This document shows, one piece after another, positions 45,311-55,439 of a stretch of DNA of 64,000 bases. The DNA is taken from positions 1 through 64,000 of the forward strand of contig NZ_JADEXU010000020.1 of the NCBI RefSeq assembly GCF_015206895.1, in the 5' to 3' direction. The position numbers were made by a program, and so were the translations under genes. The notes under the pieces were generated by a model. That model saw only the letters and a program-made list of their open reading frames with translations. It searched no databases and was not told where the DNA came from. The DNA is from Nostoc sp. LEGE 12450. GTDB lineage: Bacteria; Cyanobacteriota; Cyanobacteriia; Cyanobacteriales; Nostocaceae. Every line of letters starts with the position of its first letter. Position 1 is the first letter of the stretch.

Positions 45311-47620
45311 ATGTCTGAAACCTTTAAGCCCAAAAAAATCGCTATTTTAGGCGGTGGAATATCATCCCTAACCACTGCTTATGAATTAACCAGTCAACCA
45401 GGGTGGGATAGTCTCTACGATATTACTATTTATCAAACAGGTTGGCGTTTGGGTGGTAAATGTGCAACTGGACGCAACATCAAACCCCATACACCCAATT
45501 CTGAACCAGACTATCGCATCGAAGAACACGGACTGCACATTTTTTTTGGATTCTACGAAAATGCTTTTCGTCTACTCAAGCAATGCTACGACGAATTAGG
45601 TGGTAACGGGCCTTTCAGCACCATAGAAGACGCATTCAAACCTCACAGTCTCATCGTCTTAGAAGAATACATCAATAAAAATTGGAAAACTCTGCCTTTT
45701 AATTTTCCTACCAATTCTCTAGTTCCTTGGGAAGGTGGCGGCATTTCTTCCCTTTGGGAACATATCTGCACAACCATTGAATTCGTCATTCAGACTTACG
45801 GAGTAATTGATGATTATAGTCAGTTAAAGTCTACTAAAAGTTCTTCAACATCTGTTGCCAAACAAATAGCATTAGGCAAAGAGGTAATGGAATGTTTATC
45901 AGATAGTAGTCTCTTACAGTTTCCTAGCCAGTTGATTCAGTTATTTCTCCAACAACCCATGTTTTGGGGAGGATGGCTGAACAATATCAACCAATTTATT
46001 GGTAATATCCTTCAAAACCTAGATTTTACTTCTGAAAAAGTATTCTTAAATATTGCCTACAGCCTAGCTAAATCACTGCCCAAAAATACCAAAACTCACA
46101 GACGCGAACATCATCAGTTAATTCTTAAGCTCATAGACCGCTTTAAAGAACAGTTAATCTGTCAGATAGAATCTAAGATTGGGCAAAATCCTGATATGTT
46201 TTGGCGTTTAACACTCATCGATTTAGCATTAGCAAACATCCGGGGTTTGTTTGTGGATGAGATAATTGATTTTCGTTCCCTAGATAGTTTAGATGAGTAC
46301 AACTACAGAGACTGGCTACTAAAACACGGGGCTAGAGAATCAAGCGTTAAATCAGCCTTTATTCGCGTCTTATACGATTTAGTGTATGGTTTTCCAGAAG
46401 GTAATACCGATAAACCTCAACTAGCAGCCGGAACAGCTATTCGTGTCCTCACAACTATCTTGTTCAAATACAATGGCGCAATCATGTGGAAAATGCAATC
46501 AGGGATGGCAGAGGTAGTCATCACTCCACTATATGAAGTGCTAAAGCGTCGTGGTGTGAAATTCGAGTTCTTCCATGTTATCAAGCAGTTGCATCTGGAT
46601 AAAAATCAGCAATCAATTGCCAGTATCACTTTAGCTCGTCAAGTAAATTTAAAAAACCCAAAGCAAGAATATCAACCACTTATCACAGTTAAAGATATTC
46701 GTTGTTGGCCTAGCGAACCTCTCTACGATCAGATTGTCGATGAAGAAGCCCAAAAACTTCAAGATCAAGAAATTAACCTTGAGTCATATTGGACACCTTG
46801 GCAGAATGTAGACAAAATTACCCTCACCAAAGGCAATGATTTTGATATTGTGTTGCTGGGAATTTCTATAGCCGCCTTACCCTCCATTTGCAGTGAATTG
46901 CTCCAAGCTAAAAAAAATCCGGCTCACCAAAAATGGAGTGAGATGTTAACGCAAGTCAAAACAGTAACTACTCAAGGCGGACAAATATGGCTTAAGCCTA
47001 CCTTATCGCAATTAGGATGGCAACAATCTAGCCCTGTGCTAGGAGCTTATGTTGAACCACTCGATGTCTATGCAGATATGAGTGAGTTAGTACAACGAGA
47101 AAATTGGCCTGCCGATCATTATCCTTACAATGCAGCTTATTTCACCGGTGTAATTGCAGATCCAGGGATTCCTCCCCACACAGCTTATGATTTCCCAGCT
47201 AAAGCCCAAAAAAAAGTAGAGCAAGAGGCAATTAACTTCCTCAACAATCACATCGGACAGCTTTGGCCTAATGCTACTCAGCCAAAAAATCCCCAAGGTT
47301 TGAATTGGGATTTATTAATAGATTTTCAAAACCGTCAGGGAGTAGAACGCTTTAAAGCTCAATACTGGCGAGTTAACATTAACCCATCAGAACGCTATGT
47401 ACTATCTGTACCTGGAAGTAGCAAGCATCGACTCAAAACTGATGAATCTGGGTTTGATAACCTTTATCTAGCTGGCGACTGGATTAACAACGGTTACAAT
47501 TCCGGTTGTGTGGAAGCGACAGTAATGTCTGCAATGCAAGCAACACGAGCTATTCTAAATCAATGCTTCCATATAAAATACACCAAAGAAATTATTGGTG
47601 AGTGGGATTCTTGGTTATAA
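45311..47620 (+). CDS. FAD-dependent oxidoreductase (amine-oxidase/phytoene-desaturase fold)
   Basis: 769 residues. N-terminal dinucleotide-binding motif KKIAILGGGISSLTTAYELT followed by YQTGWRLGGKCATGRN, and the C-terminal FAD motif NLYLAGDWINNGYNSGCVEA, as in carotenoid desaturases and hydroxysqualene dehydroxylases. A long helical insertion (~170-330, for example HRREHHQLILKLIDRFKEQL) makes it larger than those enzymes. It is soluble or membrane-associated. The substrate is unknown; the neighbouring ADC-like protein suggests a decarboxylation/desaturation pair. The repeat-filled 146-nt gap makes an operon plausible but unproven. Confidence 0.78.
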   Translation: MSETFKPKKIAILGGGISSLTTAYELTSQPGWDSLYDITIYQTGWRLGGKCATGRNIKPHTPNSEPDYRIEEHGLHIFFGFYENAFRLLKQCYDELGGNGPFSTIEDAFKPHSLIVLEEYINKNWKTLPFNFPTNSLVPWEGGGISSLWEHICTTIEFVIQTYGVIDDYSQLKSTKSSSTSVAKQIALGKEVMECLSDSSLLQFPSQLIQLFLQQPMFWGGWLNNINQFIGNILQNLDFTSEKVFLNIAYSLAKSLPKNTKTHRREHHQLILKLIDRFKEQLICQIESKIGQNPDMFWRLTLIDLALANIRGLFVDEIIDFRSLDSLDEYNYRDWLLKHGARESSVKSAFIRVLYDLVYGFPEGNTDKPQLAAGTAIRVLTTILFKYNGAIMWKMQSGMAEVVITPLYEVLKRRGVKFEFFHVIKQLHLDKNQQSIASITLARQVNLKNPKQEYQPLITVKDIRCWPSEPLYDQIVDEEAQKLQDQEINLESYWTPWQNVDKITLTKGNDFDIVLLGISIAALPSICSELLQAKKNPAHQKWSEMLTQVKTVTTQGGQIWLKPTLSQLGWQQSSPVLGAYVEPLDVYADMSELVQRENWPADHYPYNAAYFTGVIADPGIPPHTAYDFPAKAQKKVEQEAINFLNNHIGQLWPNATQPKNPQGLNWDLLIDFQNRQGVERFKAQYWRVNINPSERYVLSVPGSSKHRLKTDESGFDNLYLAGDWINNGYNSGCVEATVMSAMQATRAILNQCFHIKYTKEIIGEWDSWL

Positions 47621-47804
47621 TGAGGTGCATTTTGACAAACTCAACAAAAATTAGCATTATTTAGGTTGTTAAAACCTATACTATTTGATAGACCGATACA
47701 TTTTTAATGTTTGTTTTATAACAGACTTTAAAAATGTATTTATTATTCTCTGAAGAATAGAACGTTAGTTGAAAATTTAAAATTTTATTAAAATATTATT
47801 ACCA

Positions 47805-50800
47805 ATGATTGTATTATCGAATTACCAAATTATAGAATTAATTGATGAGGGAATAAAAACTGCTGTTTATCGAGCCAGGAGAAATCAAGATGGTCAAATA
47901 GTAGTTATTAAACTTTTAAAAACAGAATACCCTGAGCTAAGAGAAATAGCAGCGTTAAAACATGAATATGAGCTAATCAAAAATTTAAATATCCCAGGAG
48001 TTATTCAAGCTCATAGTTTAGAAAAATACAACAATGGTTTTGCTATTGTTTTAGAAAATTTTGATGGAGTTTCTCTCTACAAAAGTATCCAGGCAGAAAA
48101 AGTTGAGTTACAAACTTTTCTCGATGTAGGCATTCAAATTACTCAAGCTTTAGGTGAATTACACCAAAATCATATTATCCATAAAGATATTAAACCACAA
48201 AACATTATTGTTAATTTAGCTACCTGTCAAGTTAAAATCATTGATTTTTCTATCTCATCATTGCTTTTTCAAGAGAAACCCAAACTTAGCAACCCTGATT
48301 TGCTTGAAGGAACTCTAGCCTATATGTCTCCAGAGCAAACGGGAAGAATGAATCGGTCAGTTGATTACCGTACAGACTTTTATTCGTTGGGTGTAACTTT
48401 TTATGAAATGCTCACAGGTCAGTTACCATTCTCAGCAACCGATCCAATGGAGTTAGTCCATTGTCATATTGCTAGACAACCCGTAGCAGTAGAACAATTA
48501 AATCCACAAATCCCTCAAGTAATTTCTGCAATTATTATGAAATTACTCAGCAAAACTGCTGAGGGAAGATATCAAAGTGCTTTTGGGATTAAAGCGGATT
48601 TAGAAACCTGTCTCGATCAATTAGAGCAAACTAACTCTATAAGCAGCTTTTCTATTGGCCAGCAGGATAATTCTAGCCAACTGCAAATTCCCGAAAAGTT
48701 GTATGGACGAGAAGCAGAAATAGATATCTTAATGAATGCTTTTGAAAAAGTTAATCAAGGAAATAAAGAATTAATATTGGTTGCAGGTTACTCAGGTATT
48801 GGTAAATCAGCATTAGTTAACGAAATTCATAAACCTGTTATCAAAAACAGAGGCTATTTTATTGCTGGTAAATTTGAGCAATTTCAGCGTAATATTCCTT
48901 ATGCTTCACTGATTCAAGCATTTCAAGAGTTAATGCAGCAATTACTGGCAGAGAGTGAAGCACAATTATCTACTTGGAAAGAAAAACTTTTAGAGGCTTT
49001 AGTTCCGAATGCTCAAATTATTATTGATGTTATTCCTGAATTAGAACTGATTATTGGTAAACAAACAGAAGTCCCACAACTAGCTTCAGCAGAAGCACAG
49101 AATCGCTTTAACTTGGTTTTCCAGAAATTTATCAATGTGTTTGCTCAAAAACAACATCCATTAGTTGTATTTTTAGATGATTTACAATGGGCAGATTTAG
49201 CTTCATTAAAATTAATTCAGTTATTGACTACAGAGGCTGAAATTCAATATTTATTGCTCATAGGGGCTTATCGAGATAATGAAGTTGATGCTAGTCATTC
49301 TTTAATGTTAATTTTGCAGGAAATCGAAAAAAATAGTAGCCCTGTCCAGATTATCCACTGTCAAAATCTAAAAATTACTCATGTTTGCCAATTAGTTAGC
49401 GACACTCTAAAATCTAGTTTAGAAAACTCCAAAGAATTAGCAAAATTGATTTTCAATAAAACTGCTGGTAATCCATTCTTTATCAATCAAATACTCAAGT
49501 TTATTCATCAAGAAAATTTGCTTTTGTTTGATTTTATCACTGGTAAATGGCAATGGGATATTCAGCAGATTCAGATGCTAGGAATTACTGAGAACGTTGT
49601 TGAATTAATGATAGGTAAAATTAAAAAGCTCAAAGATACTACACAAAATATTTTAAAAATAGCTGCCTGTATTGGCAATCGATTTAACTTAAGTATACTT
49701 TCTTGTGTTAACGAAAAATCTCATAATGACACAGCTTTAGAGATTTGGGAAGCATTACAAGCTGGTTTAATTCTACCTTTAAGCGATAATTATAAACTGC
49801 CACATTTATTAGATTATGTTGATATTTTTGTAATTGATTATAAATTTCTTCACGATCGCGTGCAACAAGCTGCTTATGCTTTGATACCCGATGAGCAAAA
49901 AAAGGAGATTCATTTAAATATTGGTAGACTGCTATTAAAGAATATAGACGAAAGTTTACTAGAAGAAAGAATATTCGATATTGTTAACCAATTAAATATT
50001 GGTATCGAACTGATTAACTCTCCAGAAGAAAGATATAAACTAGCTAAGTTAAATCTTATTTCTGGAAGGAAAGCTAAGGATTCTGCTGCTTACGAATCTG
50101 CTGTAAATTCTCTGAGGCAAGGTCTAAGTTTACTTCCAGTCGATTGTTGGCAAAACTATTATGAATTAACTCTTGACCTCCATGTAGAAACCGTAGAAGC
50201 AGAGTATTTAAATACAAATTTTGAGCAAGCAGAAGCATTATTTATTAGTGTTGTAAGGAATAGCAAAAGTATCCTTGATGCTGTTAAAGTATATGAGAAA
50301 AAAATTCAGTTTCATGTTGCTCAAAATCAAATGCGAGAAGCATTAGATTTAGATTTGCAGGTGCTAGCGATGCTGGGAGTTTCTTTATCTGAAACTCCAC
50401 CAGTAGAATTAAAAGTTGAAGAATTAGTCAATCTGCCAGAAATGACTGATGCTCATAAGCTAGCTGCTATGAGGATACTAATGACAGCTATGCCTCCGGC
50501 TTATTTAGCCGATCCTGCACTTTTACCATTGATTGCTTTTACAATGGTTGATTTATGTGTGCAGTATGGCAATTCATGTTTTGCAGCTTACGCCTATGGT
50601 TTTTATGGGCTAATTTTATGTGGGCCTCTTAAGGAAATTGAAGCAGGTTATAAATTTGGTAAATTATCTTTGCAGATTTTAGATAAATTCAACGCTAGAG
50701 AAATCAAATCTAAAGTTTATGCACTATTTAATATTTTTGTTAGACATTGGAAAGAACATCTTAAATCAACTATAGAACCTTTACAAGATGGTGTTCAAAG

Positions 50801-53141
50801 TGGTTTAGATACAGGTGATATTGAGTATGTGGGTTACAATGGATTATTAGTTTGTTGGCATCCTTTTTGGGTTGGAGAGAACTTAGAGATTGTTGAACAA
50901 AGACTAGAACAATATATTAATTTAGCACACAAGATAAAACAAGAGCATTTTACCATTTGTTTGCTTATTTTAAAGCAAATGCTAATCGAACTAGTTCAAG
51001 ATACTGAGAATAAATCTCACTTAGAAGGTAATAGTTTTAATGAATCTGTAATGCAGAGAATGGCAGGAAATATTACAGCTATCTTTTATAGTTATCTTGC
51101 CAAAAGTATTTTGAGTTATTTCTTTAAAGATTATAGCCAGTCTGTTAAAAATGCTCAATTAGCACAACAGTATGAAGTTGCCGTTGGTGGGACTGTTTAT
51201 CTATGTGAATATAAATTTTATTATTCTCTGGCATTGTTAGCCTTCTTTTTAAAGACTACTTCTCAAACAGATACAAAAGCTGATATAGAGATAGTAGAAC
51301 AAAATCAAAAACAATTAAAACAATGGGCAGATCATGCACCTGTAAATAATCAGCACAAATACGATCTAGTAGAGGCAGAAAAAGCACGATTTTTAGGCCA
51401 AGTCTTAGTAGCGATGGAACACTACGATCGCGCCATTCAAGGGGCTCATAATTTTGGATATATTCATGAAGAAGCTCTAGCTTATGAATGTGCAGCAGAA
51501 TTTTATCTTAGTCTAGGAAGAAATGAATTTGCCTCACTATACATGACAAAGGCACATTATGGTTATCGCCGTTGGGGAGCAAGTGCTAAATTTAAGGATC
51601 TGGAATCAAAATACCCAGAATTAATTGCTAAGGTTTCTGCTCACTCCCAACTAGGCTTTACAAGTAATACTATTACTACTTCTACCGCTAATGAAAAGTC
51701 AAGCGGACTAGATTCTATTACAGTTATTAAAGCATCGCAAGCTTTATCAGAAGTAATTTTATTAGAAAGTTTGCTAGAAAAATTAATGACAATTGTAATT
51801 GAGAATGCTGGCGCTCAAACTGGTATTTTGCTTCTAGAGAAAGGAGGGAAATTATTTATTGAGGCTCAAGCAGATGTAGACCAAGATGATTTGACTGTTG
51901 GTCAATCAATACCAGTCGAAAATAGCCAGAAATTGCCTGTATCTGTAATTAATTATGTCACAAGAACAAAAAAAGATGTGGTTTTATCTGATGCCAGTAG
52001 TGAAGGAAGTTTTACGATAGACCCGTACATTATTGAGCATCGTATAAAATCTCTCATGTGTACTTGTATTGTGAATCAAGGCAAACTAATTGGGTTACTT
52101 TACTTAGAAAATAATTTAACAGTAGGAGCATTTACGTCTGATAGAATACAAGTATTAAAAATACTATTTTCGCAAGCAGCTATTTCTTTAGAAAATGCCC
52201 GACTTTACGCCAATTTAGAGGAGAAAATTGAGGAAAGGACGAGGGAGCTAAATGAAAAAAATGTGCGATTAAATCAAACACTGCATGAATTAAAATTAGC
52301 TCAAGCTCAACTAATTCAAACAGAAAAAATGTCCAGTTTGGGTCAAATGATTGCTGGTATTGCTCATGAAATTAATAACCCTGTAAGCTTTATTCATGGC
52401 AATTTAGATCACATTAATAATTACACACAGGATTTACTTAGTTTAATTAATATGTATCAAAATGTCTACCCCAATGTAGCACCAGAGATTGAAGAGTTTT
52501 TAGAGAATATTGATGTTAATTTTATTAAAGAAGATATACCTAAAACTTTATCTTCGATGAAAATTGGTACGCAACGTATTCGAGAAATTGTGCTGACATT
52601 GCGTAATTTCTCTCGGTTGGATGAGGCTGATATGAAACCTGTTAACATTCATCAGGGAATTGAGAGTACGTTACTAATTTTGCAAAGCCGTCTTCAAGTC
52701 AAACCAGGTAAGCCTGCAATTGAGATTATCAAAAATTATAGTGAGTTGCCAAACGTGGAATGTTATGCTGGGCAACTCAATCAGGTATTTATGAATATTC
52801 TGAATAATGCGATTGATGCTTTAGAAAGGTCAAATCAGGAAACAACAGCAGAGGAAATTAAGAGTGATTCTAGTGCGATCGCTATTCGTACCCAAGTAGT
52901 AAATCCTGATGTAGTGGCTATTTTCATTAGGGATAATGGGGTTGGTATGAGTGATAGTGTCAGACAAAAAATATTTGATCCTTTTTTCACTACTAAACCT
53001 GTGGGACAAGGTACAGGTTTAGGATTATCAATCACTTATCAAATTGTAGTAGACAAACATCACGGGACAATAGAGTGCATTTCTGCACCTGGACAGGGTG
53101 CAGAGTTTATTATTCAAATTCCCTGTCGGCAAAAGCGGTAA
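47805..53141 (+). CDS. Trifunctional Ser/Thr kinase - AAA ATPase - GAF - histidine kinase
   Basis: 1778 residues. Residues 1-~270 are a protein kinase with VVIKLLK, HIIHKDIKPQNIIV, IIDFSISS (DFS where DFG is canonical) and GTLAYMSPEQTGRMNRS. Then an AAA/STAND ATPase (~295-600) with AGYSGIGKSALVNEI and VVFLDDLQWADLASLKL; a long helical TPR-like region; a GAF domain (~1320-1475); a coiled coil; HisKA with MIAGIAHEINNPVSF; and HATPase with FIRDNGVGMSDSV and GQGTGLGLSITYQIV. The family is known from heterocystous cyanobacteria; several members are linked to heterocyst or stress functions. There is no receiver gene next to it. Confidence 0.92.
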   Translation: MIVLSNYQIIELIDEGIKTAVYRARRNQDGQIVVIKLLKTEYPELREIAALKHEYELIKNLNIPGVIQAHSLEKYNNGFAIVLENFDGVSLYKSIQAEKVELQTFLDVGIQITQALGELHQNHIIHKDIKPQNIIVNLATCQVKIIDFSISSLLFQEKPKLSNPDLLEGTLAYMSPEQTGRMNRSVDYRTDFYSLGVTFYEMLTGQLPFSATDPMELVHCHIARQPVAVEQLNPQIPQVISAIIMKLLSKTAEGRYQSAFGIKADLETCLDQLEQTNSISSFSIGQQDNSSQLQIPEKLYGREAEIDILMNAFEKVNQGNKELILVAGYSGIGKSALVNEIHKPVIKNRGYFIAGKFEQFQRNIPYASLIQAFQELMQQLLAESEAQLSTWKEKLLEALVPNAQIIIDVIPELELIIGKQTEVPQLASAEAQNRFNLVFQKFINVFAQKQHPLVVFLDDLQWADLASLKLIQLLTTEAEIQYLLLIGAYRDNEVDASHSLMLILQEIEKNSSPVQIIHCQNLKITHVCQLVSDTLKSSLENSKELAKLIFNKTAGNPFFINQILKFIHQENLLLFDFITGKWQWDIQQIQMLGITENVVELMIGKIKKLKDTTQNILKIAACIGNRFNLSILSCVNEKSHNDTALEIWEALQAGLILPLSDNYKLPHLLDYVDIFVIDYKFLHDRVQQAAYALIPDEQKKEIHLNIGRLLLKNIDESLLEERIFDIVNQLNIGIELINSPEERYKLAKLNLISGRKAKDSAAYESAVNSLRQGLSLLPVDCWQNYYELTLDLHVETVEAEYLNTNFEQAEALFISVVRNSKSILDAVKVYEKKIQFHVAQNQMREALDLDLQVLAMLGVSLSETPPVELKVEELVNLPEMTDAHKLAAMRILMTAMPPAYLADPALLPLIAFTMVDLCVQYGNSCFAAYAYGFYGLILCGPLKEIEAGYKFGKLSLQILDKFNAREIKSKVYALFNIFVRHWKEHLKSTIEPLQDGVQSGLDTGDIEYVGYNGLLVCWHPFWVGENLEIVEQRLEQYINLAHKIKQEHFTICLLILKQMLIELVQDTENKSHLEGNSFNESVMQRMAGNITAIFYSYLAKSILSYFFKDYSQSVKNAQLAQQYEVAVGGTVYLCEYKFYYSLALLAFFLKTTSQTDTKADIEIVEQNQKQLKQWADHAPVNNQHKYDLVEAEKARFLGQVLVAMEHYDRAIQGAHNFGYIHEEALAYECAAEFYLSLGRNEFASLYMTKAHYGYRRWGASAKFKDLESKYPELIAKVSAHSQLGFTSNTITTSTANEKSSGLDSITVIKASQALSEVILLESLLEKLMTIVIENAGAQTGILLLEKGGKLFIEAQADVDQDDLTVGQSIPVENSQKLPVSVINYVTRTKKDVVLSDASSEGSFTIDPYIIEHRIKSLMCTCIVNQGKLIGLLYLENNLTVGAFTSDRIQVLKILFSQAAISLENARLYANLEEKIEERTRELNEKNVRLNQTLHELKLAQAQLIQTEKMSSLGQMIAGIAHEINNPVSFIHGNLDHINNYTQDLLSLINMYQNVYPNVAPEIEEFLENIDVNFIKEDIPKTLSSMKIGTQRIREIVLTLRNFSRLDEADMKPVNIHQGIESTLLILQSRLQVKPGKPAIEIIKNYSELPNVECYAGQLNQVFMNILNNAIDALERSNQETTAEEIKSDSSAIAIRTQVVNPDVVAIFIRDNGVGMSDSVRQKIFDPFFTTKPVGQGTGLGLSITYQIVVDKHHGTIECISAPGQGAEFIIQIPCRQKR

Positions 53142-53153
53142 TCTAGCATAAAC

Positions 53154-53244
53154 AGGACTTACGCAAAATCATGAAAAAACGAACCACAGAGGGCGCAGAG
53201 GGCACGGAGAAATAAGAGTTCCAGAGAGTTCTTGCGTAAGTCCT
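53154..53244. repeat. 91-bp MITE-like repeat, termini AGGACTTACGCAA
   Basis: AGGACTTACGCAA at 53154-53166 and its exact reverse complement at 53232-53244 enclose GAACCACAGAGGGCGCAGAG. A second, inverted and longer copy is at 59248-59373. It lies directly after the giant kinase gene. Confidence 0.85.
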
Positions 53245-53318
53245 AATAAAATAACGCGATGTACGACCTATTCTTGGAACCCTACTTCTATTCCTCTCCC
53301 CGAAAGGTCAAGAGGCTT

Positions 53319-53613
53319 CTAATTTGTGCCTACAGAATATGCTGCGATCGCCATTCCTTCCAAAACGCGATCCATAAATGCCCCCGGATCTCTCTCATCG
53401 TCGTTACAAATTACGAATTTGCGATCGCTTTGTTCGCTACTTTTTGCTTTGGCAACTGTTGCCCATTTTAAACCTGTAGGATAACCTGCACTACCACATC
53501 CCCTTAAACTTTTCTAAATAGCCAAAAAGTTCCTGCGCTTTATGCAATATCTCAATGAGTGCATCCTGTTCAGACTGGTAGCGTTTGATACTTGCTTCCA
53601 GCATTGCTTTCAT
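53319..53613 (-). pseudogene. hoxEF: hoxE-hoxF remnant (bidirectional hydrogenase diaphorase)
   Basis: On the minus strand ATG 53613 opens 40 codons whose middle, [19 protein letters not shown], is the N-terminal motif of HoxE; it stops at 53491. In the next frame [18 protein letters not shown] and [18 protein letters not shown], then [13 protein letters not shown], are the NADH/FMN-binding region of HoxF, ending at TAG 53319. Thus most of HoxE and the first and last parts of HoxF are missing. The FMDR-VLEG junction lacks about nine residues (SVLExDPHR) present in intact proteins, as if deleted between the two VLE-coding repeats. NuoF is the alternative source of the second part, but the HoxE piece and nearby hoxY/hoxH favour hox. 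Confidence 0.82.
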
Positions 53614-53634
53614 GTCAAAGTGAATTTTGGGTAT

Positions 53635-54390
53635 TCATTTCTCCAGAGGTGTTAGTTTTAAAGGATACAATGGCTCAGATCCATTTAATTGCCAAATTCT
53701 AAATACCAATACAGCAGCTACAGTTAGCCATACACAAGAAAATGATAAAGTCATTCCCGCTACAGGATTAGTTTGCCAATAAATTGCCGTCACCACTACA
53801 GCAGATAACCAAGGGCCTAAAATAACTACAGGAACAGCAGCACCTAATCTCCGTTCTACAGTAAAAATCGTATTCCAAGTATCCCCTAAAGCCAGATGTA
53901 CCACAAACAAAATTAAAGGCAGCACTAAAAATTGGTGATTCATTTGCTGCCAAACCAATACAGAAGAAATTACCCGCAAAGCGGCAATTATCATCCAAAC
54001 TATGGGAAATACTAAAGGTGGAGGAGACCATCTTGGTCTAATTACCTGGTCATAAGTCTGGCGAGAACGGGTATTATCTAAAAGAGAAAAAACTCGTGAA
54101 CGAATACTTAATAGAGCAAAAAGTAATCCAGTCAATAAAGTACTAAACCAACTGGGTAAAGAAGAATTGCTATCAATTAACATTACTAATTTTTCCATTC
54201 CCAGTAAGACGAGAATCATAACTACTATTTGTAGGATAGTTCCTAGTGTATAAACTAAAATTGCTCTGATATCTAGTTCTTGTGTAGTAGCTATTGATGT
54301 ATCTCGATATTTTTGTTGATTCCCAGTTTTTACCCCCATCACCGTATTGACAAACTGTTCAAGCATTCCACTCTTATTGGGTTGATTCAT
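53635..54390 (-). CDS. TspO/MBR family membrane protein
   Basis: 251 residues with about seven hydrophobic segments. The TspO core of five helices occupies roughly residues 110-240, with RPRWSPPPLVFPIVWMII, LGDTWNTIFTVERRLG and WLTVAAVLVFRIWQLNG. An extra ~110-residue N-terminal part adds two helices (AILVYTLGTILQIVVMILVL and WFSTLLTGLLFALLSI). TspO proteins bind tetrapyrroles and related ligands in membranes; some act in oxidative stress. It is intact although both sides carry dead hydrogenase genes. It is likely to be transcribed alone. Confidence 0.85.
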   Translation of the reverse strand: MNQPNKSGMLEQFVNTVMGVKTGNQQKYRDTSIATTQELDIRAILVYTLGTILQIVVMILVLLGMEKLVMLIDSNSSLPSWFSTLLTGLLFALLSIRSRVFSLLDNTRSRQTYDQVIRPRWSPPPLVFPIVWMIIAALRVISSVLVWQQMNHQFLVLPLILFVVHLALGDTWNTIFTVERRLGAAVPVVILGPWLSAVVVTAIYWQTNPVAGMTLSFSCVWLTVAAVLVFRIWQLNGSEPLYPLKLTPLEK

Positions 54391-54653
54391 AATTAAGAAA
54401 TTGTGCCTAGTTTGTAATTAGTAATAATAGGTGATTATATCGCTATTCCATTACTCTAGGCAGAGGAAAATAAGAAATCTTTAGATCAGAGGTATCTAGA
54501 ATAGGATCTTGTATTCGATTCATTAATTCAGTTATTGTTAGTAATCCGATCGATAAATGTGAAAATGGAAAGACCCAAAATTAAAATTTTAGTTAATTAT
54601 TGTTAGCTAACTGTCAAAAACTCCTGAACTATTCGAAAAGTCAAGGGGCTTCA

Positions 54654-54824
54654 TTAGGCAATCCTGAAATTTTCGATTTCCTGTATGAAGACAACCGCAT
54701 TTGCGATCCCATCTTCATCTCGGATTTTTGCCCCCAAGTTAGCTGCGCGCTGACGCATTGTTTGCCAGATTACCCCAAACAAATCATCATAATCATTATA
54801 AAAATACTTCACCAGCCGTAGCAT
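54654..54824 (-). CDS. Short ORF or gene fragment, unknown
   Basis: 56 residues on the minus strand from ATG 54824: begins MLRLVKYFYNDYDDLFG, then IWQTMRQRAANLGAKIRDED and AVVFIQEIENFRIA. Composition is protein-like and the opposite-strand ORF in the same place is less so. A family was not recognised. It could be a 3' fragment of a lost hox-cluster gene. Upstream DNA (54825-55091) holds no gene. Confidence 0.35.
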   Translation of the reverse strand: MLRLVKYFYNDYDDLFGVIWQTMRQRAANLGAKIRDEDGIANAVVFIQEIENFRIA

Positions 54825-55091
54825 TAATTCAGAATTTTGGACTAAAACTTAGTGTCAAAGATTTCAAGTTTTTTTCTCTGTAGATTGATTGAATGAAGCG
54901 GCATTAAAACTTAATAACCCGTTTCTTATTTTTTCTCTAACTGTCTTATCTGTCCTTGCATTCTCACTTTAATGCTGAGAATATATCTAAATTCATACAC
55001 CAACTTGTAATTTACAAGTAAAAACAAACCATGAAAAAAATACTGTTGTGCTGTTGAACTCAACCCAAGCCATTCGTTGTGATCGCGCAAA

Positions 55092-55292
55092 CTACTCTTG
55101 TAATTCCTTTAATCCTGCTGGGTAGGAATTCTCTAAAAGATAGGTGAAAAAATCTATAACATTTAGGGATTGAGGTATATGAGAAATAGCATAATCTTCA
55201 GGAGTTCGTGTATCGATAATGACAGCCTGTGACGACTTTTTTGCTGGCGGTGACGTGAGTTCTTGAGGAGAAATGAGGAGTTTTGTATTCAC
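55092..55292 (-). pseudogene. Rhodanese (sulfurtransferase) N-terminal fragment
   Basis: 66 residues: LLISPQELTSPP, VIIDTRTPEDYAISHIPQSL and FFTYLLENSYPAGLKELQE, then TAG. This matches the first quarter of the ~280-residue thiosulfate/3-mercaptopyruvate sulfurtransferases; the catalytic Cys domain is absent. It is therefore a truncated gene. It lies on the same strand as, and just downstream of, the hoxH remnant, and shares its fate. Confidence 0.75.
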
Positions 55293-55439
55293 GCTTTTAT
55301 GCTTCTGTTATCCTAACATTAGGCATTATCGCGCCCGGTAAATTTGCGTTTTGGAATGCAAATCACAGAAGAAGAAATGTTGAATAGTACGAGATAACTT
55401 TTTTGGCTGTGTTGTTTTCAAGCAATAATTCAGAATAGA

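Noticed and set aside
47805-48620. Dead pseudokinase because DFG reads DFS
   Set aside because: The Lys, HKD and Asp of DFS are kept, and this substitution seems common in the cyanobacterial trifunctional kinase family, so it is not evidence of inactivity.
53259-53471. 70-residue plus-strand ORF
   Set aside because: It is the antisense of the HoxF remnant, which explains the sequence better.
54600-54821. 73-residue plus-strand ORF
   Set aside because: Cys/Pro-rich and low in protein character; the minus-strand frame at the same place (54654-54824) is more protein-like.
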